From Streptomyces sp. NRRL S-337 (GTDB lineage: Bacteria; Actinomycetota; Actinomycetes; Streptomycetales; Streptomycetaceae), in contig NZ_JOIX01000038.1 of assembly GCF_000720175.1 (NCBI RefSeq), positions 15,950-79,949 of the forward strand: 64,000 nt of DNA, in the 5' to 3' direction. Of this stretch, positions 41,992-50,832 are shown in pieces; positions within the stretch are counted from its first letter, which is position 1, and every line of letters starts with the position of its first letter. The position numbers were made by a program, and so were the translations under genes. The notes below the pieces were generated by a model. It worked only from the letters and a program-made list of their open reading frames with translations. It was not told the DNA's origin and did no database searches.

Positions 41992-42780
41992 TTGAATCAC
42001 ACCCGGGTCGAGTTGAAGCGAGCCATCGAGGACCACAAAGTCGTGGTGGCAGCCGACTTATACGCCCTGGCCTGGCAGCAGGCAGCCGGTGCACCACCGA
42101 GCGAAACCAGAGAACAGCGCGCACAACTGCAGGTGTACAAGAAGACCCTCGGCTCCCGACGTTGGCGGGACGAAGAGCGACAGCAAGCGGCGCAAGCGCG
42201 GCTTTCGAAGCCCCCACAGCAACCAGAACGCCCGGCCGCTCGGCCGCCCCGGCCGGTTGTCGAACAACGCCGCAGGGTGCAGACATCGCCACGCTCGACG
42301 GTGCGGTCATCGGCTGGCAGCGACGCCCTGCAGTCGGCAACAGAGGGAGCCCGCTCGAGGACACAGGCCCCTCCCCCGGTCGTCAAGCGGAAGCGGCCAC
42401 ATCGTTCTGCAGAGCCCGAGCCAGCCCTGCTGGACGCCGGCCAGTTGCTGGAGGTCCCGACTGAGCTGCGCACGCTGCTTGAGCAGATTGCCCGTGACGG
42501 CGCCACGACCACCTGGACGCTGATCCGCAAGCGTCTGAAAGGACTTCCCCGTCTCCACACGGACGACCAGTGCGTGGTCCTCTGGATGGTCGACGATGAA
42601 CGCCGGAAGGACGAGCCACTGCTCTCCGCGCTGGTCACCGTCGGGAACCGCCAGGTGCATCCACGCTATCCAGCGATCGTCGAACAGCTCGGAATCCGGA
42701 CCGGGAGCATCCCATCGGGGCAGAGGACAGCCTGGAGCTACGAAGTCCTCAAGGCGCGTCAATACTGGCGTCACCGCTGA
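41992..42780 (+). CDS. Hypothetical protein with C-terminal conserved-looking domain
   Basis: 262 residues from TTG, with no clear ribosome site. The first 140 residues are basic, Gln/Pro-rich and probably disordered. The last 120 are compact (LLDAGQLLEVPTELRTLLEQ, then ATTTWTLIRKRLKGLPRLHT and DQCVVLWMVDDERRKDEPLL). It carries a TTA codon near codon 23. A strong terminator follows at 42820. The C-terminal part looks like a nucleic-acid-linked helical domain, but I cannot name it. Confidence 0.5.
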   Translation: MNHTRVELKRAIEDHKVVVAADLYALAWQQAAGAPPSETREQRAQLQVYKKTLGSRRWRDEERQQAAQARLSKPPQQPERPAARPPRPVVEQRRRVQTSPRSTVRSSAGSDALQSATEGARSRTQAPPPVVKRKRPHRSAEPEPALLDAGQLLEVPTELRTLLEQIARDGATTTWTLIRKRLKGLPRLHTDDQCVVLWMVDDERRKDEPLLSALVTVGNRQVHPRYPAIVEQLGIRTGSIPSGQRTAWSYEVLKARQYWRHR

Positions 42781-42819
42781 GATACCTGCGCAAGCTCGAC
42801 GCTCCGCGTGCCGAACGAC

Positions 42820-42866
42820 AAGGAAGGCCCGGCCCCACAGAACCTCTGTGGGGCCGGGCCTTCCTT
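42820..42866. terminator. Bidirectional terminator
   Basis: A perfect 21-bp stem (42820-42840 with 42846-42866) and 5-nt loop, arms beginning AAGGAAGGCC and ending GGCCTTCCTT. It separates 41992-42780 from the minus-strand genes of the partition region. Confidence 0.85.
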
Positions 42867-42924
42867 GCGTTTCGTACATGCTCGCCTGAATTCGGCTTCC
42901 AGGCAGTCGGGGCAGCGGGGCGAC

Positions 42925-42937
42925 TTAACCGGGTTAA
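42925..42937. promoter_or_regulatory. parS-like palindrome 1
   Basis: TTAACCGGGTTAA, an exact 13-bp palindrome around a central G. It matches two further copies inside parB (44584-44596, 44746-44758). Its A/T-rich arms stand out in this GC-rich DNA. Confidence 0.65.
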
Positions 42938-42994
42938 CTCCGTGCATGGCGGAGGGGCGGAACCCGGGTCTTCGGGGCCGCCCCCCTGCGGCAC

Positions 42995-43222
42995 TCAGAT
43001 CCAGGTGATCACCACGTGAACGTGATGCACCACATAGATCGTGGTCTCCCAGAGCGCCGCGCCGGCGATGGCGTAGAAGGTCGCGCCGAGCCGCGAGATG
43101 GGATCAGGCAGCCAGTGCCTGGGCGGCTTGAACTCCCCTGCCCCGGTTTCCCGCACCGGCTCGTCGATTCGCGGGGTCGGTTGAGCCGACGGCTCAGAGG
43201 TTGCTGTGCGACGATTGAACAT
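42995..43222 (-). CDS. Small single-pass membrane protein
   Basis: 75 residues from ATG with GAAGGA upstream. The N-terminal 40 residues are polar and proline-rich; one helix follows (ATFYAIAGAALWETTIYVVH), and the C-terminus is HVHVVITWI. It lies downstream of two other small genes read from the same strand (43303 and 43587). Association with the plasmid partition region is positional only. Confidence 0.55.
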   Translation of the reverse strand: MFNRRTATSEPSAQPTPRIDEPVRETGAGEFKPPRHWLPDPISRLGATFYAIAGAALWETTIYVVHHVHVVITWI

Positions 43223-43302
43223 GGTGTGTCCTTCGGATATGCCATGGGCCGGCCCCTCATCGGGTGTTGTGAGAGACGGTCGGTGAGTGGGCGGGCCCGT
43301 TC

Positions 43303-43587
43303 TTAACCTCGGTTCTTGAAACGCAGGATGGACGTGACAACGCCAGGGACAGTGGCGACCACGGTGATGAGGGACTGGAGAATCTCGGAAGAGACGCCCG
43401 TTGCGAGCAGCGCACCCATCATGAGCACCCCAGTGAGGACAAGGGTGGCGAACGAGGTCCTGCTAAGGACCACGCTGATTTCTTCGTCTTCCCGACGCTG
43501 TCGAGCCTGGATCGCATCGGCCTTCTCCATGATTCGTACGTAGCGTTGGTCGGTTAGTGCCTCTCGTCGGGCGGACTTGCCGGGCAT
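43303..43587 (-). CDS. Small two-helix membrane protein
   Basis: 94 residues. A charged N-terminus (ALTDQRYVRIMEKADAIQAR), then two helices (ATLVLTGVLMMGALLATGVS and LITVVATVPGVVTSILRF). The ATG at 43587 shares its first base with the stop of the upstream gene (TGATG), so the two are translationally coupled. No family is recognised. Confidence 0.6.
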   Translation of the reverse strand: MPGKSARREALTDQRYVRIMEKADAIQARQRREDEEISVVLSRTSFATLVLTGVLMMGALLATGVSSEILQSLITVVATVPGVVTSILRFKNRG

Positions 43588-44168
43588 CAGGAACCCCCTT
43601 CCATCTGTTCCGCGAAGAACGTCTTGACTGCCTTCAGGTCGGTCACCGCGCTGATGCGGGCGTCGGCTTTCGTGGTGCCGACGGAGTTGATCGAGACGCC
43701 CAGCCGGGACGCGGTCAGCGCCATGGGGTAGGCGAAGATCCTTCGGGCTTCGAAGATTCGCTTCATCGCCTCGGGCATCGCGTCGATGACGTGGAGTGCC
43801 TTCATGACCTCCGTGTCCGCGACGTCGGCGAAGATCACGGCGTACTCGTGGTCGGTCCAGTCCCTGCCGGTCCAGGAGTCAGGTACGTGCTTCAGTGCTT
43901 CCCTTGCGTAGATCCGCACAAGTTCGTGAAGGGACTGCACTGCGCGTTTTTCCTGGCGTACCCAGTCGGCGCAGAGACGGGCGTATGCATCCTCCACGAC
44001 GCATTCGGTGTCCACGCGGGGGTCCGCGCACGTGGTGAGAGCGATCCGCCGGCAAGGGGTGTACTGCTCAGCGATAAGTGCGCGCTGCACGGCAACAATC
44101 GCAGGCGTCTTCTCGTAGAACCGGACGCGACCCTTGATGAGGGACCTGCTCTCGATGAAACGGGCCAC
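43587..44168 (-). CDS. Hypothetical protein coupled to membrane protein gene
   Basis: 193 residues from GTG 44168 with an excellent AAAGGAGGT site. It is helical and soluble (VQSLHELVRIYAREALKHVP, then EYAVIFADVADTEVMKALHV), with a C-terminal helix-turn-helix-like pattern (ALTASRLGVSINSVGTTKAD). It is first in a three-gene operon with two membrane proteins. Its promoter lies between the parB terminator and 44168. The function is unknown. Confidence 0.6.
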   Translation of the reverse strand: MARFIESRSLIKGRVRFYEKTPAIVAVQRALIAEQYTPCRRIALTTCADPRVDTECVVEDAYARLCADWVRQEKRAVQSLHELVRIYAREALKHVPDSWTGRDWTDHEYAVIFADVADTEVMKALHVIDAMPEAMKRIFEARRIFAYPMALTASRLGVSINSVGTTKADARISAVTDLKAVKTFFAEQMEGGS

Positions 44169-44313
44169 CGATACCTCCTTTCGATTCGAACCCCACCGAG
44201 TACCTACGGTGGCAGGTCCTTGGACCGGCGCTGTGGTGCTACTTAGGGGAACCACGACGCGACAGCCAGCCCTTCAACGGGGCCGTGAGGCAAGGGAGAT
44301 GGGGCACAAAAGT

Positions 44314-44357
44314 GGAAGGCCGTGTTCCAGACCTCGCGGTCTGAAACACGGCCTTCC
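44314..44357. terminator. Terminator after parB
   Basis: GGAAGGCCGTGTT with inner CAGAC pairs with GTCTG and AACACGGCCTTCC (one mismatch on each side), 16 bases past the parB stop. Confidence 0.75.
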
Positions 44358-44372
44358 GTCAGGTGTTCCTAC

Positions 44373-45470
44373 TTACTGTTCGCTGTCCGGTTCGGGTAGA
44401 TGACGCGTGACACGGTCCAGGCGCTCTCGCAGCTTGGCCACCAGCTTGTCTGCCTCGCCCTGATCGACGGTGGCTGCCTCTCGGTACGAGGCCGCGATGC
44501 CCTGCATCTCGGCAGCGAAGTCGACGGCGCGCTCGACGTAGCGGGAGAACGCGGCCACCGGGTCCGCCGCAGGCGCGTCGCGATTAACCGGGTTAATCGT
44601 CTCGACGGGTGCAGCGTCCGCTGATTCCTGGGCTGTCGTCTGCGAGGGCAACGCAGGGTTGGCGACGGCGACCCCCGCATGCGTCGTCGCCGGCTCGGCC
44701 GAGGGCGTCGTGCTCGAAGAGCTGCCACGCGGCTTGCGCGGAGACTTAACCCGGTTAATCGCCTTGTCGGCTTCGGCGTGCTGCACCTCGGGGGGCATGC
44801 TGCCGATCCGGCGTCCGTCCTTCACCGTCAGCTCGCCGGTCTCGACCTTTTCCTGCAGGTCTTCGGGAAGCTTCAGCAGAGCCAGACGCTGGGAGACCCA
44901 TGCCGGGGTCTTGCCGAGCCGGGCGGCAACTTCCTTCTGCTGGCCGTGAGTCTGGACCAGCTGCTGAATCGCCTTCGCCTGGTCCAACGGATCGACGTCG
45001 ACGCGGTGGATGTTCGCGATCAGAGCCGACTCGAGGATGTCCGCAGCGCTCGCGGCCAGATCGTCGTTTACGTCGATCCGCAGTTCATCGATACCGGCCA
45101 GGCGTGCGGCGGCCAGTCGGCGGTTGCCGTCGATGACCACGTACGAGGCGTCCCCGAGCTTCTCCTCCTGACCTTCGTGGGCCTTGAGGAACGCCTCGCG
45201 GCGGACTACCGTCACCGGCTGAATCTGTCCCTTGGCCTTCAGCGACTCGGCGGTCTCCTCGACGTCGGTGAGTTCCTCGCGCGGGTTGTACGGATTGTGG
45301 GCGAGCTCGGCCAGCTTCACCGACGCCGGCGGACGCTTGCCCTCACCGTTCATGATCTGCTGACGCGTCCGGACCCGGCGAGGCTCAGGAGCACCGCCGT
45401 CCTGCCCCTCCTCATCCAGCGTGAAGCCGCGCGTCACGCGCTGCTGCTGCTTCGCCTTGGCCTGCCTCAT
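44373..45470 (-). CDS. parB: ParB-family partition protein
   Basis: 365 residues. The ParB/Srx domain is at about 40-145: LAHNPYNPREELTDVEETAE, then GQIQPVTVVRR and IDGNRRLAAARLAG (the usual GERR box here GNRR, which in canonical ParB contacts CTP). The helix-turn-helix KEVAARLGKTPAWVSQRLAL is at about 175-195, and the C-terminal dimer region is Ala/Ser-rich. The start overlaps the parA stop by four bases (ATGA). Two TTAACC palindromes lie inside the gene and one downstream, so it likely nucleates on its own coding sequence. Confidence 0.93.
   Translation of the reverse strand: MRQAKAKQQQRVTRGFTLDEEGQDGGAPEPRRVRTRQQIMNGEGKRPPASVKLAELAHNPYNPREELTDVEETAESLKAKGQIQPVTVVRREAFLKAHEGQEEKLGDASYVVIDGNRRLAAARLAGIDELRIDVNDDLAASAADILESALIANIHRVDVDPLDQAKAIQQLVQTHGQQKEVAARLGKTPAWVSQRLALLKLPEDLQEKVETGELTVKDGRRIGSMPPEVQHAEADKAINRVKSPRKPRGSSSSTTPSAEPATTHAGVAVANPALPSQTTAQESADAAPVETINPVNRDAPAADPVAAFSRYVERAVDFAAEMQGIAASYREAATVDQGEADKLVAKLRERLDRVTRHLPEPDSEQ
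44581..44599. promoter_or_regulatory. parS-like palindrome 2 (inside parB)
   Basis: CGATTAACCGGGTTAATCG, a perfect 19-bp palindrome about the G at 44590, the longest of the three copies. The encoded residues (TINPVNRD) need not keep this symmetry, so DNA-level selection is likely. Confidence 0.7.
44746..44758. promoter_or_regulatory. parS-like palindrome 3 (inside parB)
   Basis: TTAACCCGGTTAA, the same arms with the centre on the other strand, 162 bp from copy 2. Confidence 0.65.
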
Positions 45471-46615
45471 ACCGCGAGCTCCTTCGCCAAGTCACGCATC
45501 GCCTGCGCGTGTTCACTGTCAGGTGCGTACTCCAGCAGCGGGATCTCACCGTCCGCGGCCTCTCGGCCCTCCTTGAGGTCCCCGATGACGGCGAGGACGG
45601 TGGGGGAGGTGCTGCGCTCCCACTGGTCGCGGTTCTCCTTGACCAGCTTGCCGCGCCGGCTGTCGTACGCGTTGATGACCAGACCCAGATAATCGACGGT
45701 GATGCGTCCCTTGCGGCAGAGGTCTTCCATCTGCGAGCGCAGAAGACGGAAGGCCCGGTGGGAAGCCTTGTTTGCCCACACCGGCGTGATGACTCCGGAG
45801 CGGTCGGAGAGTTCGCCGTCGCGGCGACGAACGTAGTACAGCGCGGTGTCCATGTTCAGGCCGAGGCTGGGCGGCCCATCGATGATGATCACGTCGTAGT
45901 CGCTCTCCAGCGGCTCCAGGGCCCTCTCGAGAGCGGCCTCGCTGAAGGAGACCTTGGACAGGGCGACGTCGCGCAGGAACGCGTCGTCGGATGCGGGCAA
46001 CAGGTGGAGCCGCTCTCCGAAGCGCTCGTGGTCGAGTGCGACCAGGAGATCGTGGATATCGCCCTTGGCGGTGCCGTCCATGTGCATCAGCAGCGTCTCG
46101 ACGTCGTCCTCGTACATGAGGTCCTCGAAGCCCAGCTCGGCCGTGAGGTGACCTTGTGGGTCGTAATCGACGATCAGGACGCGATGGCCGGCCTCGGCGA
46201 GAGCCTGGGCCATCCCGCTGGAGATGAACGTCTTGCCGACGCCGCCCTTCTGGTTGGCCACTATGACCCGGACGACAGGCTGGGCCGTCAGTGGAGTCGT
46301 GGGGGAGGGGTGAGCCTCCAACCACATCGTCAGTGCCTGGGCGAGGCCCTTCACATACGTCACGCCTCGCTCGGTGCAGGCAGATTTGAATGCGTCAGGT
46401 TCCCCCGCAGGCAGGAAGGTGCCCCATGTTCGGGCACCGTCTGTCTTAACCTCCGGCACGCTCGTGGCGCTGTACCAGGCCTTGATGGCGACTTCGACTG
46501 CGTCCTGGATGTCCATGCCATGCTCAAAGGCACGGATCTTCAGGTGCCGACGCAACTGAGGAGTGAGAGCAGTAATTAGCTTCTCTCGGTCTCCTCGTGA
46601 GGTTGGGATGCTCAT
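45467..46615 (-). CDS. parA: ParA-family partition ATPase
   Basis: 382 residues from ATG 46615; a GTG at 46657 would add 14 residues. An N-terminal region of about 115 residues precedes the ATPase. The deviant Walker A motif KGGVGKTFIS is near residue 120, the switch region VDYDPQGHLTAELG near 150, and VIIIDGPPSLGLNMDTALYY near 235-255. Type Ia-like ParA proteins with such an N-terminal extension often bind their own promoter. With ParB it segregates low-copy plasmids. The promoter lies between 46615 and the divergent gene at 46758. Confidence 0.93.
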   Translation of the reverse strand: MSIPTSRGDREKLITALTPQLRRHLKIRAFEHGMDIQDAVEVAIKAWYSATSVPEVKTDGARTWGTFLPAGEPDAFKSACTERGVTYVKGLAQALTMWLEAHPSPTTPLTAQPVVRVIVANQKGGVGKTFISSGMAQALAEAGHRVLIVDYDPQGHLTAELGFEDLMYEDDVETLLMHMDGTAKGDIHDLLVALDHERFGERLHLLPASDDAFLRDVALSKVSFSEAALERALEPLESDYDVIIIDGPPSLGLNMDTALYYVRRRDGELSDRSGVITPVWANKASHRAFRLLRSQMEDLCRKGRITVDYLGLVINAYDSRRGKLVKENRDQWERSTSPTVLAVIGDLKEGREAADGEIPLLEYAPDSEHAQAMRDLAKELAV

Positions 46616-46757
46616 ACGGCCGAACTTTACTAGGTCCCAAGGTGGATCTGTCCACACTCGCCGACCGAGTCCCTCTTGAGCTGCTCGCAGGACTGCGACA
46701 CACCTGCTTCCTCATCTCTCCTGCCCCGGTTTACTCGAGATTGGTCGGGATTAAGGT

Positions 46758-48676
46758 GTGTTGACCAAGGAGATCTCTGCGGGCCTCATGCAATGGTCCG
46801 CGCGGGTGCAGGATGCGCGCCGACGGGTGCGTGAGGCAGGACCAGCAGAGCGGGCGGCGCGAATTCGCTACGGCGCGCAATGCCGCCGGGAGGCGTTCGC
46901 CTATCTCGCGAGAGCCTGCGGAGTACTGAGGTCCTGGCCAGGCACGGCACAGGTCGGCGAAGAGGCCGTGGCGGCCGCCCAGACGATCGTTTTGGCATGC
47001 GACGCACCGGAGATCCGCAAAGTCCTGCCCCTACTCACCGCAGCCGCCCAGCAGCGCCGCATCCCACCGCTGATGATGGCCCAGGCGACAGATGCCCTGT
47101 GCGTCGCCGAGCGCCGTCCGCAGGTCTATGGAACGGCCAAAGACCATCCGGTCGCTGACGAAGCCCGCGCCGAAAACCTCCGTGCCCTCATCGGGCTCCC
47201 GCCATTGACCCCAAGCACCCTTGCCCTTGCGTACCGACCAGCGCTCCCTCTATACCCCGGAGCGCCAGGCCGAGGTGCCCACCGACCTGTCTGTGCTGGA
47301 CGGGCTGTTGGCCGAGCTGCCTCCGGTGGGACCACTTCCGCGCACGGTGCGCCCAACAGTGGCGCCGCAAGCAGCATGGGGGTGTGCGTACTGCGGCGGT
47401 GCGGCCGGCCCTGAATGCGACGAGCTCACGGCCAAGGGCAGAACATGGCGGGTCTGCTCGGTGTGCGCCAACTGCCCGGACACGAGTGAGGGCCGACTCT
47501 TGGACATGCTGACCACCAAGGGCGGCCTCGCGCTGGAGATCGCCCGCGCGACATCGGCGCTGGCACGCCATGAAGGATTTCGACTGCCGATGCGGTACGA
47601 GGACCTTCGCTGCCGGCCGAACCACCGTCCGCAGCCGCGCTGGCACCATCTCCCGGCCTCTGCAGTGGACGCGCTGATGACATTCGCCGAGCACCGTCGT
47701 CCGCCAGTCACCCCGGTCGTCATGCCCGCACAACGCCCGGCTCGTCGTGTCCATCCGGGAATGCTGATGAACGAAAAGGCGTGGGCGATGCTCGCCTGGC
47801 CCCCCGACGCAGAGCTAACCGCACTACAGGTGGGGCAGGCGCTCCAGCTGGCGCCCCCCACACTAAGTAAGCGTGGCTTGAGCGTTGGCAAAGTGGCCGA
47901 GCTGCTAGCGGTCTTTGCTGATCCACCGCTATGGCTGCTCGACCTCCACCGGCTCCTGGCGACACAGCGCGCCACCAACCAGGCACGCCAGACCGCTGTG
48001 GCGCGGGCCGGAAACACAGCACCCGTGGCACCGACGTCTGACAGGGATGCCCGCTTGGTGGAGCTTGTCGACGCCCTCTTCACAGCGACCGAACCCGACT
48101 CTCGCTCGATCCCGGCACTACCCGGGCGGCCGCTGGCACGTGCGCAAGGGCGGCCGCATCCGCAACTGTTGGTCAGCGCAAGGGCCCAGCGATTGCTCGC
48201 CCTGCCCGCCGACCATCCCCTTTCCCCCGCCGAGATCGGCCGCGCTGCAACTCGACTGCTCAACCTTGATCCAGCATGGGTTGGACATTTGCACAGCCGG
48301 AGAGCTGACAGCCGGGTTCACTGAGCCACCGCAATGGCTGGTCCAAGCCCACGCCCAACTGGCCGCCCAGAGCACCGACAAGGCGGGCAGCAAACCAAGC
48401 ACCAAGCCCCTGTCCCACGCTGGCCCCCCGCATCCGGACCTCCTCATCTCCGCCAGAGCACAGAAAGCACTGGGGCAGCCGCACCACACGAAAATGTCCG
48501 CGACTCAGGTATGCAAAGCACTTCAGTACGCCCACCCTTCTAAGACCGTGAAACGCCACCTGGCTCACGTCACAACCGCCGGCGCGTTCGCAGCCTTGGT
48601 GCACAATCCGCCGAAGTGGCTGCTCGACGACCACCGCAACCTTGCCACCGCGAGGAGCGCCGCATTTCTGAGATAG
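46758..48676 (+). pseudogene. Twice-frameshifted gene with repeated C-terminal modules
   Basis: Divergent from parA, starting at GTG/TTG near 46758 with AAGGAG close by. Frame one codes a helical N-terminus to about 47215 (ALIGLPPLTPSTL), frame two continues from RTDQRSLYTPERQAEVPTDL to about 48270, and frame three gives GELTAGFTEPPQWLVQAHAQ to the stop at 48676. Three related modules of about 55 residues each end in a W-L motif: FADPPLWLLDLHRLLATQ, FTEPPQWLVQAHAQLAAQ and VHNPPKWLLDDHRNLATA. A CAYC...CSVCANC cluster suggests a zinc site. The family is unknown. Confidence 0.6.
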
Positions 48677-48683
48677 GAGCGGA

Positions 48684-50054
48684 CTACAGCAGGCCGAGGC
48701 TGCGGGCCCAGTCAGCGACTGCCCCTCGGTTGCGGTCAGTGAACAGATCCGCGTTCAGTTCGCCCGCTGTGGATATCAGGCCGGTCTCGGGCAGTCCGAA
48801 TGCCTGCACCAACTCGTTGCTGACCAGTGCCACGGCTTGGAGAAGGCCCCGGCCTTGGTCTGCGATGTCGTCCAGAACCACGGTGACAGCCGTGGAAGTT
48901 GAGGCGCACGCCTGGGTGCTCGTGGGAACCCTCTGACCGTTCCCGCGGTCGACTCTGTCGATCCGCAGTGGGAGCGGCTTTGCTGTCTGTTCCAACGCGA
49001 GCACGGGGTTAACGGCCGGGTGGGACACGAGACTATTCACCAGCGTGCCATTCACCAACGCCGTGCCGGTGGCGCCTGTGCGATCTCTGGCGTGCCCTGC
49101 CAAGAAGGCCAGCGAGCACAGCGCTGCGTACACCACTTCACCCGGTTCGACGAAGTAAAAGGACGACGGCTGATTGGGGAAGGACGTGTTGCCGGCCAAA
49201 GGCCAGGCGAGGGTCGCGCTGCCATCACGGTGCAGTTCGGCCCGCCTGGAGTAGCCGTCGCTACCCTCGCTGCACACCAGACGGCGCTCACCTACGGTGA
49301 TGGATCCGAGGGTGCGATGGCCCTGGCCCAGGTGAAGCACTGTGGCCCGCAACTCGGTGCTGTACCGAGCGAAGGACTCCCCGTTGATCACCATGTCACC
49401 CGGCACTTCCGGAACCACGGTGACGATGAGGTGCGGTATCGAGCGCCTCCTGATGGCGTGGACGATGTCACTTTCGACGTCTTCCGCCCGCTGGTCGCGT
49501 TTCGCCGCTGCGGCGTACCGTGCGCGGTAGGCCGTGGCGACCACGGTTTCGGTGAGCCAGTCCGTCTGGCTCCCGCTGCGCCGCGGGTACCGCAGGGCGT
49601 CTTTCGTCCTTTTGGTGGGAGGTGCTGTCACGGCGTGTGGTGCTTGGGGACTGCGCGGGACGGCCAGGAGCAGAAAGCCCACGCTGGGGTTCTCAGGGTT
49701 GGGCAGTCTGATCGCTTGGTAAGGCACTGGTGGCGCGGTGTTGTTCGCGACAACCTGACGTATGTGCCGCAGAAGCCTGTCGTCCAGGTCGACATCGAAG
49801 ACCTTGCTGGGGACCCCCTTGGTTTCCGCTATGCCAATGATGAGCACGCCGCCAAGGTGATTGGCGAAGGCTGCGATGTCCTTCGCTAGCTCCTCTTTGC
49901 CTTGATCTTCAGTCGAGTAGTGAGCCTGCTTGTAATCCAGGTCTTCAGACTCGGCCGCATCCGGGTTGCCAACCAGGTCGGCGACGTCTTTGTACTGCAG
50001 CCTGTCCAGCCGCCCACCGAGCAGATCTTCCAAGCGTCGCAAGCGCATCACCAT
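48684..50054 (-). CDS. Schlafen/AlbA_2-domain protein
   Basis: 456 residues. Residues about 30-130 match the AlbA_2 (Schlafen) domain: ESEDLDYKQAHYSTEDQGKE, then ELAKDIAAFANHLGGVLIIG, with the ExKQ and FANxxGGxLxxGI signatures. The C-terminal two thirds have no domain I recognise. AlbA_2 proteins include putative nucleic-acid-binding or RNase-like regulators, and some sit in defence loci. It is a single gene between the frameshifted gene and the relaxase region. An anti-phage or regulatory role is inference. Confidence 0.8.
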   Translation of the reverse strand: MVMRLRRLEDLLGGRLDRLQYKDVADLVGNPDAAESEDLDYKQAHYSTEDQGKEELAKDIAAFANHLGGVLIIGIAETKGVPSKVFDVDLDDRLLRHIRQVVANNTAPPVPYQAIRLPNPENPSVGFLLLAVPRSPQAPHAVTAPPTKRTKDALRYPRRSGSQTDWLTETVVATAYRARYAAAAKRDQRAEDVESDIVHAIRRRSIPHLIVTVVPEVPGDMVINGESFARYSTELRATVLHLGQGHRTLGSITVGERRLVCSEGSDGYSRRAELHRDGSATLAWPLAGNTSFPNQPSSFYFVEPGEVVYAALCSLAFLAGHARDRTGATGTALVNGTLVNSLVSHPAVNPVLALEQTAKPLPLRIDRVDRGNGQRVPTSTQACASTSTAVTVVLDDIADQGRGLLQAVALVSNELVQAFGLPETGLISTAGELNADLFTDRNRGAVADWARSLGLL

Positions 50055-50220
50055 ACGCGGACACTACTGGCCTCGCCGTCACTCCTGGAGCCGTATAGGT
50101 ACGGCCGGAGCCAGGCATCCTGGACACCACCTAACTCGGCTGGCGGCCGACGCATCACCCGGGATGGAGCGTCGTGAGCTGATGGCGCCGCCGGACCTCT
50201 GCTCCTGCGTCGCCTTGGTG

Positions 50221-50514
50221 TCAGGGGCCGGTGAGGATGGCGTGGGTGCCGATCCGGCGCCACACGATGTGGCGGGTGCCGCGTATCTTCTCCTGGCCGT
50301 ACTGCCATGTCGCGCGGCCGTTCTGTGCCCAGGTCAGTTCGTAGACGCTGGGGGCGATGCGTACGCCCTTGACGCGCAGGCCGGGGCGGAACAGCCCGGT
50401 GCGCAGGTCGGGGACGAAGGCGTCCAGGACGACGCGGTGGAAGCGTCGGCGTTGGGCGGGGGTGAGGTGCTGGAGGTCGGCGGTGAAGCGGGGGAGCGTC
50501 TCGAAGGTGGGCAC
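50221..50514 (-). CDS. Small RelE/ParE-like hypothetical protein
   Basis: 97 residues from GTG with GGAGGAG upstream. FETLPRFTADLQHLTPAQRR near the start and LRVKGVRIAPSVYELTWAQN, then HIVWRRIGTHAILTGP at the end follow the RelE-superfamily toxin outline (helices, then strands ending in a short histidine-containing strand). No antitoxin gene adjoins it, so either it is an orphan or the likeness is only structural. The leader carries a hairpin and the GTTGGTG repeats. Confidence 0.5.
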   Translation of the reverse strand: MPTFETLPRFTADLQHLTPAQRRRFHRVVLDAFVPDLRTGLFRPGLRVKGVRIAPSVYELTWAQNGRATWQYGQEKIRGTRHIVWRRIGTHAILTGP

Positions 50515-50542
50515 GGTGGTCTCCTCCGGGGCAGCACGGCGA

Positions 50543-50566
50543 AGCCCCCGGCGGTTGCCGGGGGCT
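50543..50566 (-). promoter_or_regulatory. Leader hairpin
   Basis: AGCCCCCGGC / GCCGGGGGCT, 10 bp with a 4-nt loop, about 30 bases upstream of the start at 50514. It may be an attenuator. Confidence 0.5.
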
Positions 50567-50591
50567 GATGGGTGGTCGTCCGTATAGGGGC

Positions 50592-50642
50592 GGTGCTCGT
50601 TGGTGGTGCGCGTTCCTTGGTGCTTGTTGGTGCTCGTTGGTG
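50592..50642. repeat. GGTGCTYGTTGGTG direct repeats
   Basis: The 14-mer occurs at 50592-50605, 50619-50632 (one change) and 50629-50642, followed by TTGGTGTC. It lies between the small minus-strand gene and the relaxase. The core GTTGGTG recurs upstream of the replication-relaxation gene at 53606-53642. Confidence 0.7.
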
Positions 50643-50832
50643 TTGGTGTCGCACGGTTCGTCGGGTGGCGGTGGTGGGTGGTGTGAAGGGCTGCCGGAGA
50701 GCGATGACACTGGCTTCTCGGCCGGAGCCGATTCCCGCCTGACGGGCACTCGGGAAGAAAGTTCGCCCCCTGCTCCCGTCGGGCGGGAGGGGCCGCTGAT
50801 CTTCCTTTCTTTGCAGGTCAGGGCCGTGTGGC

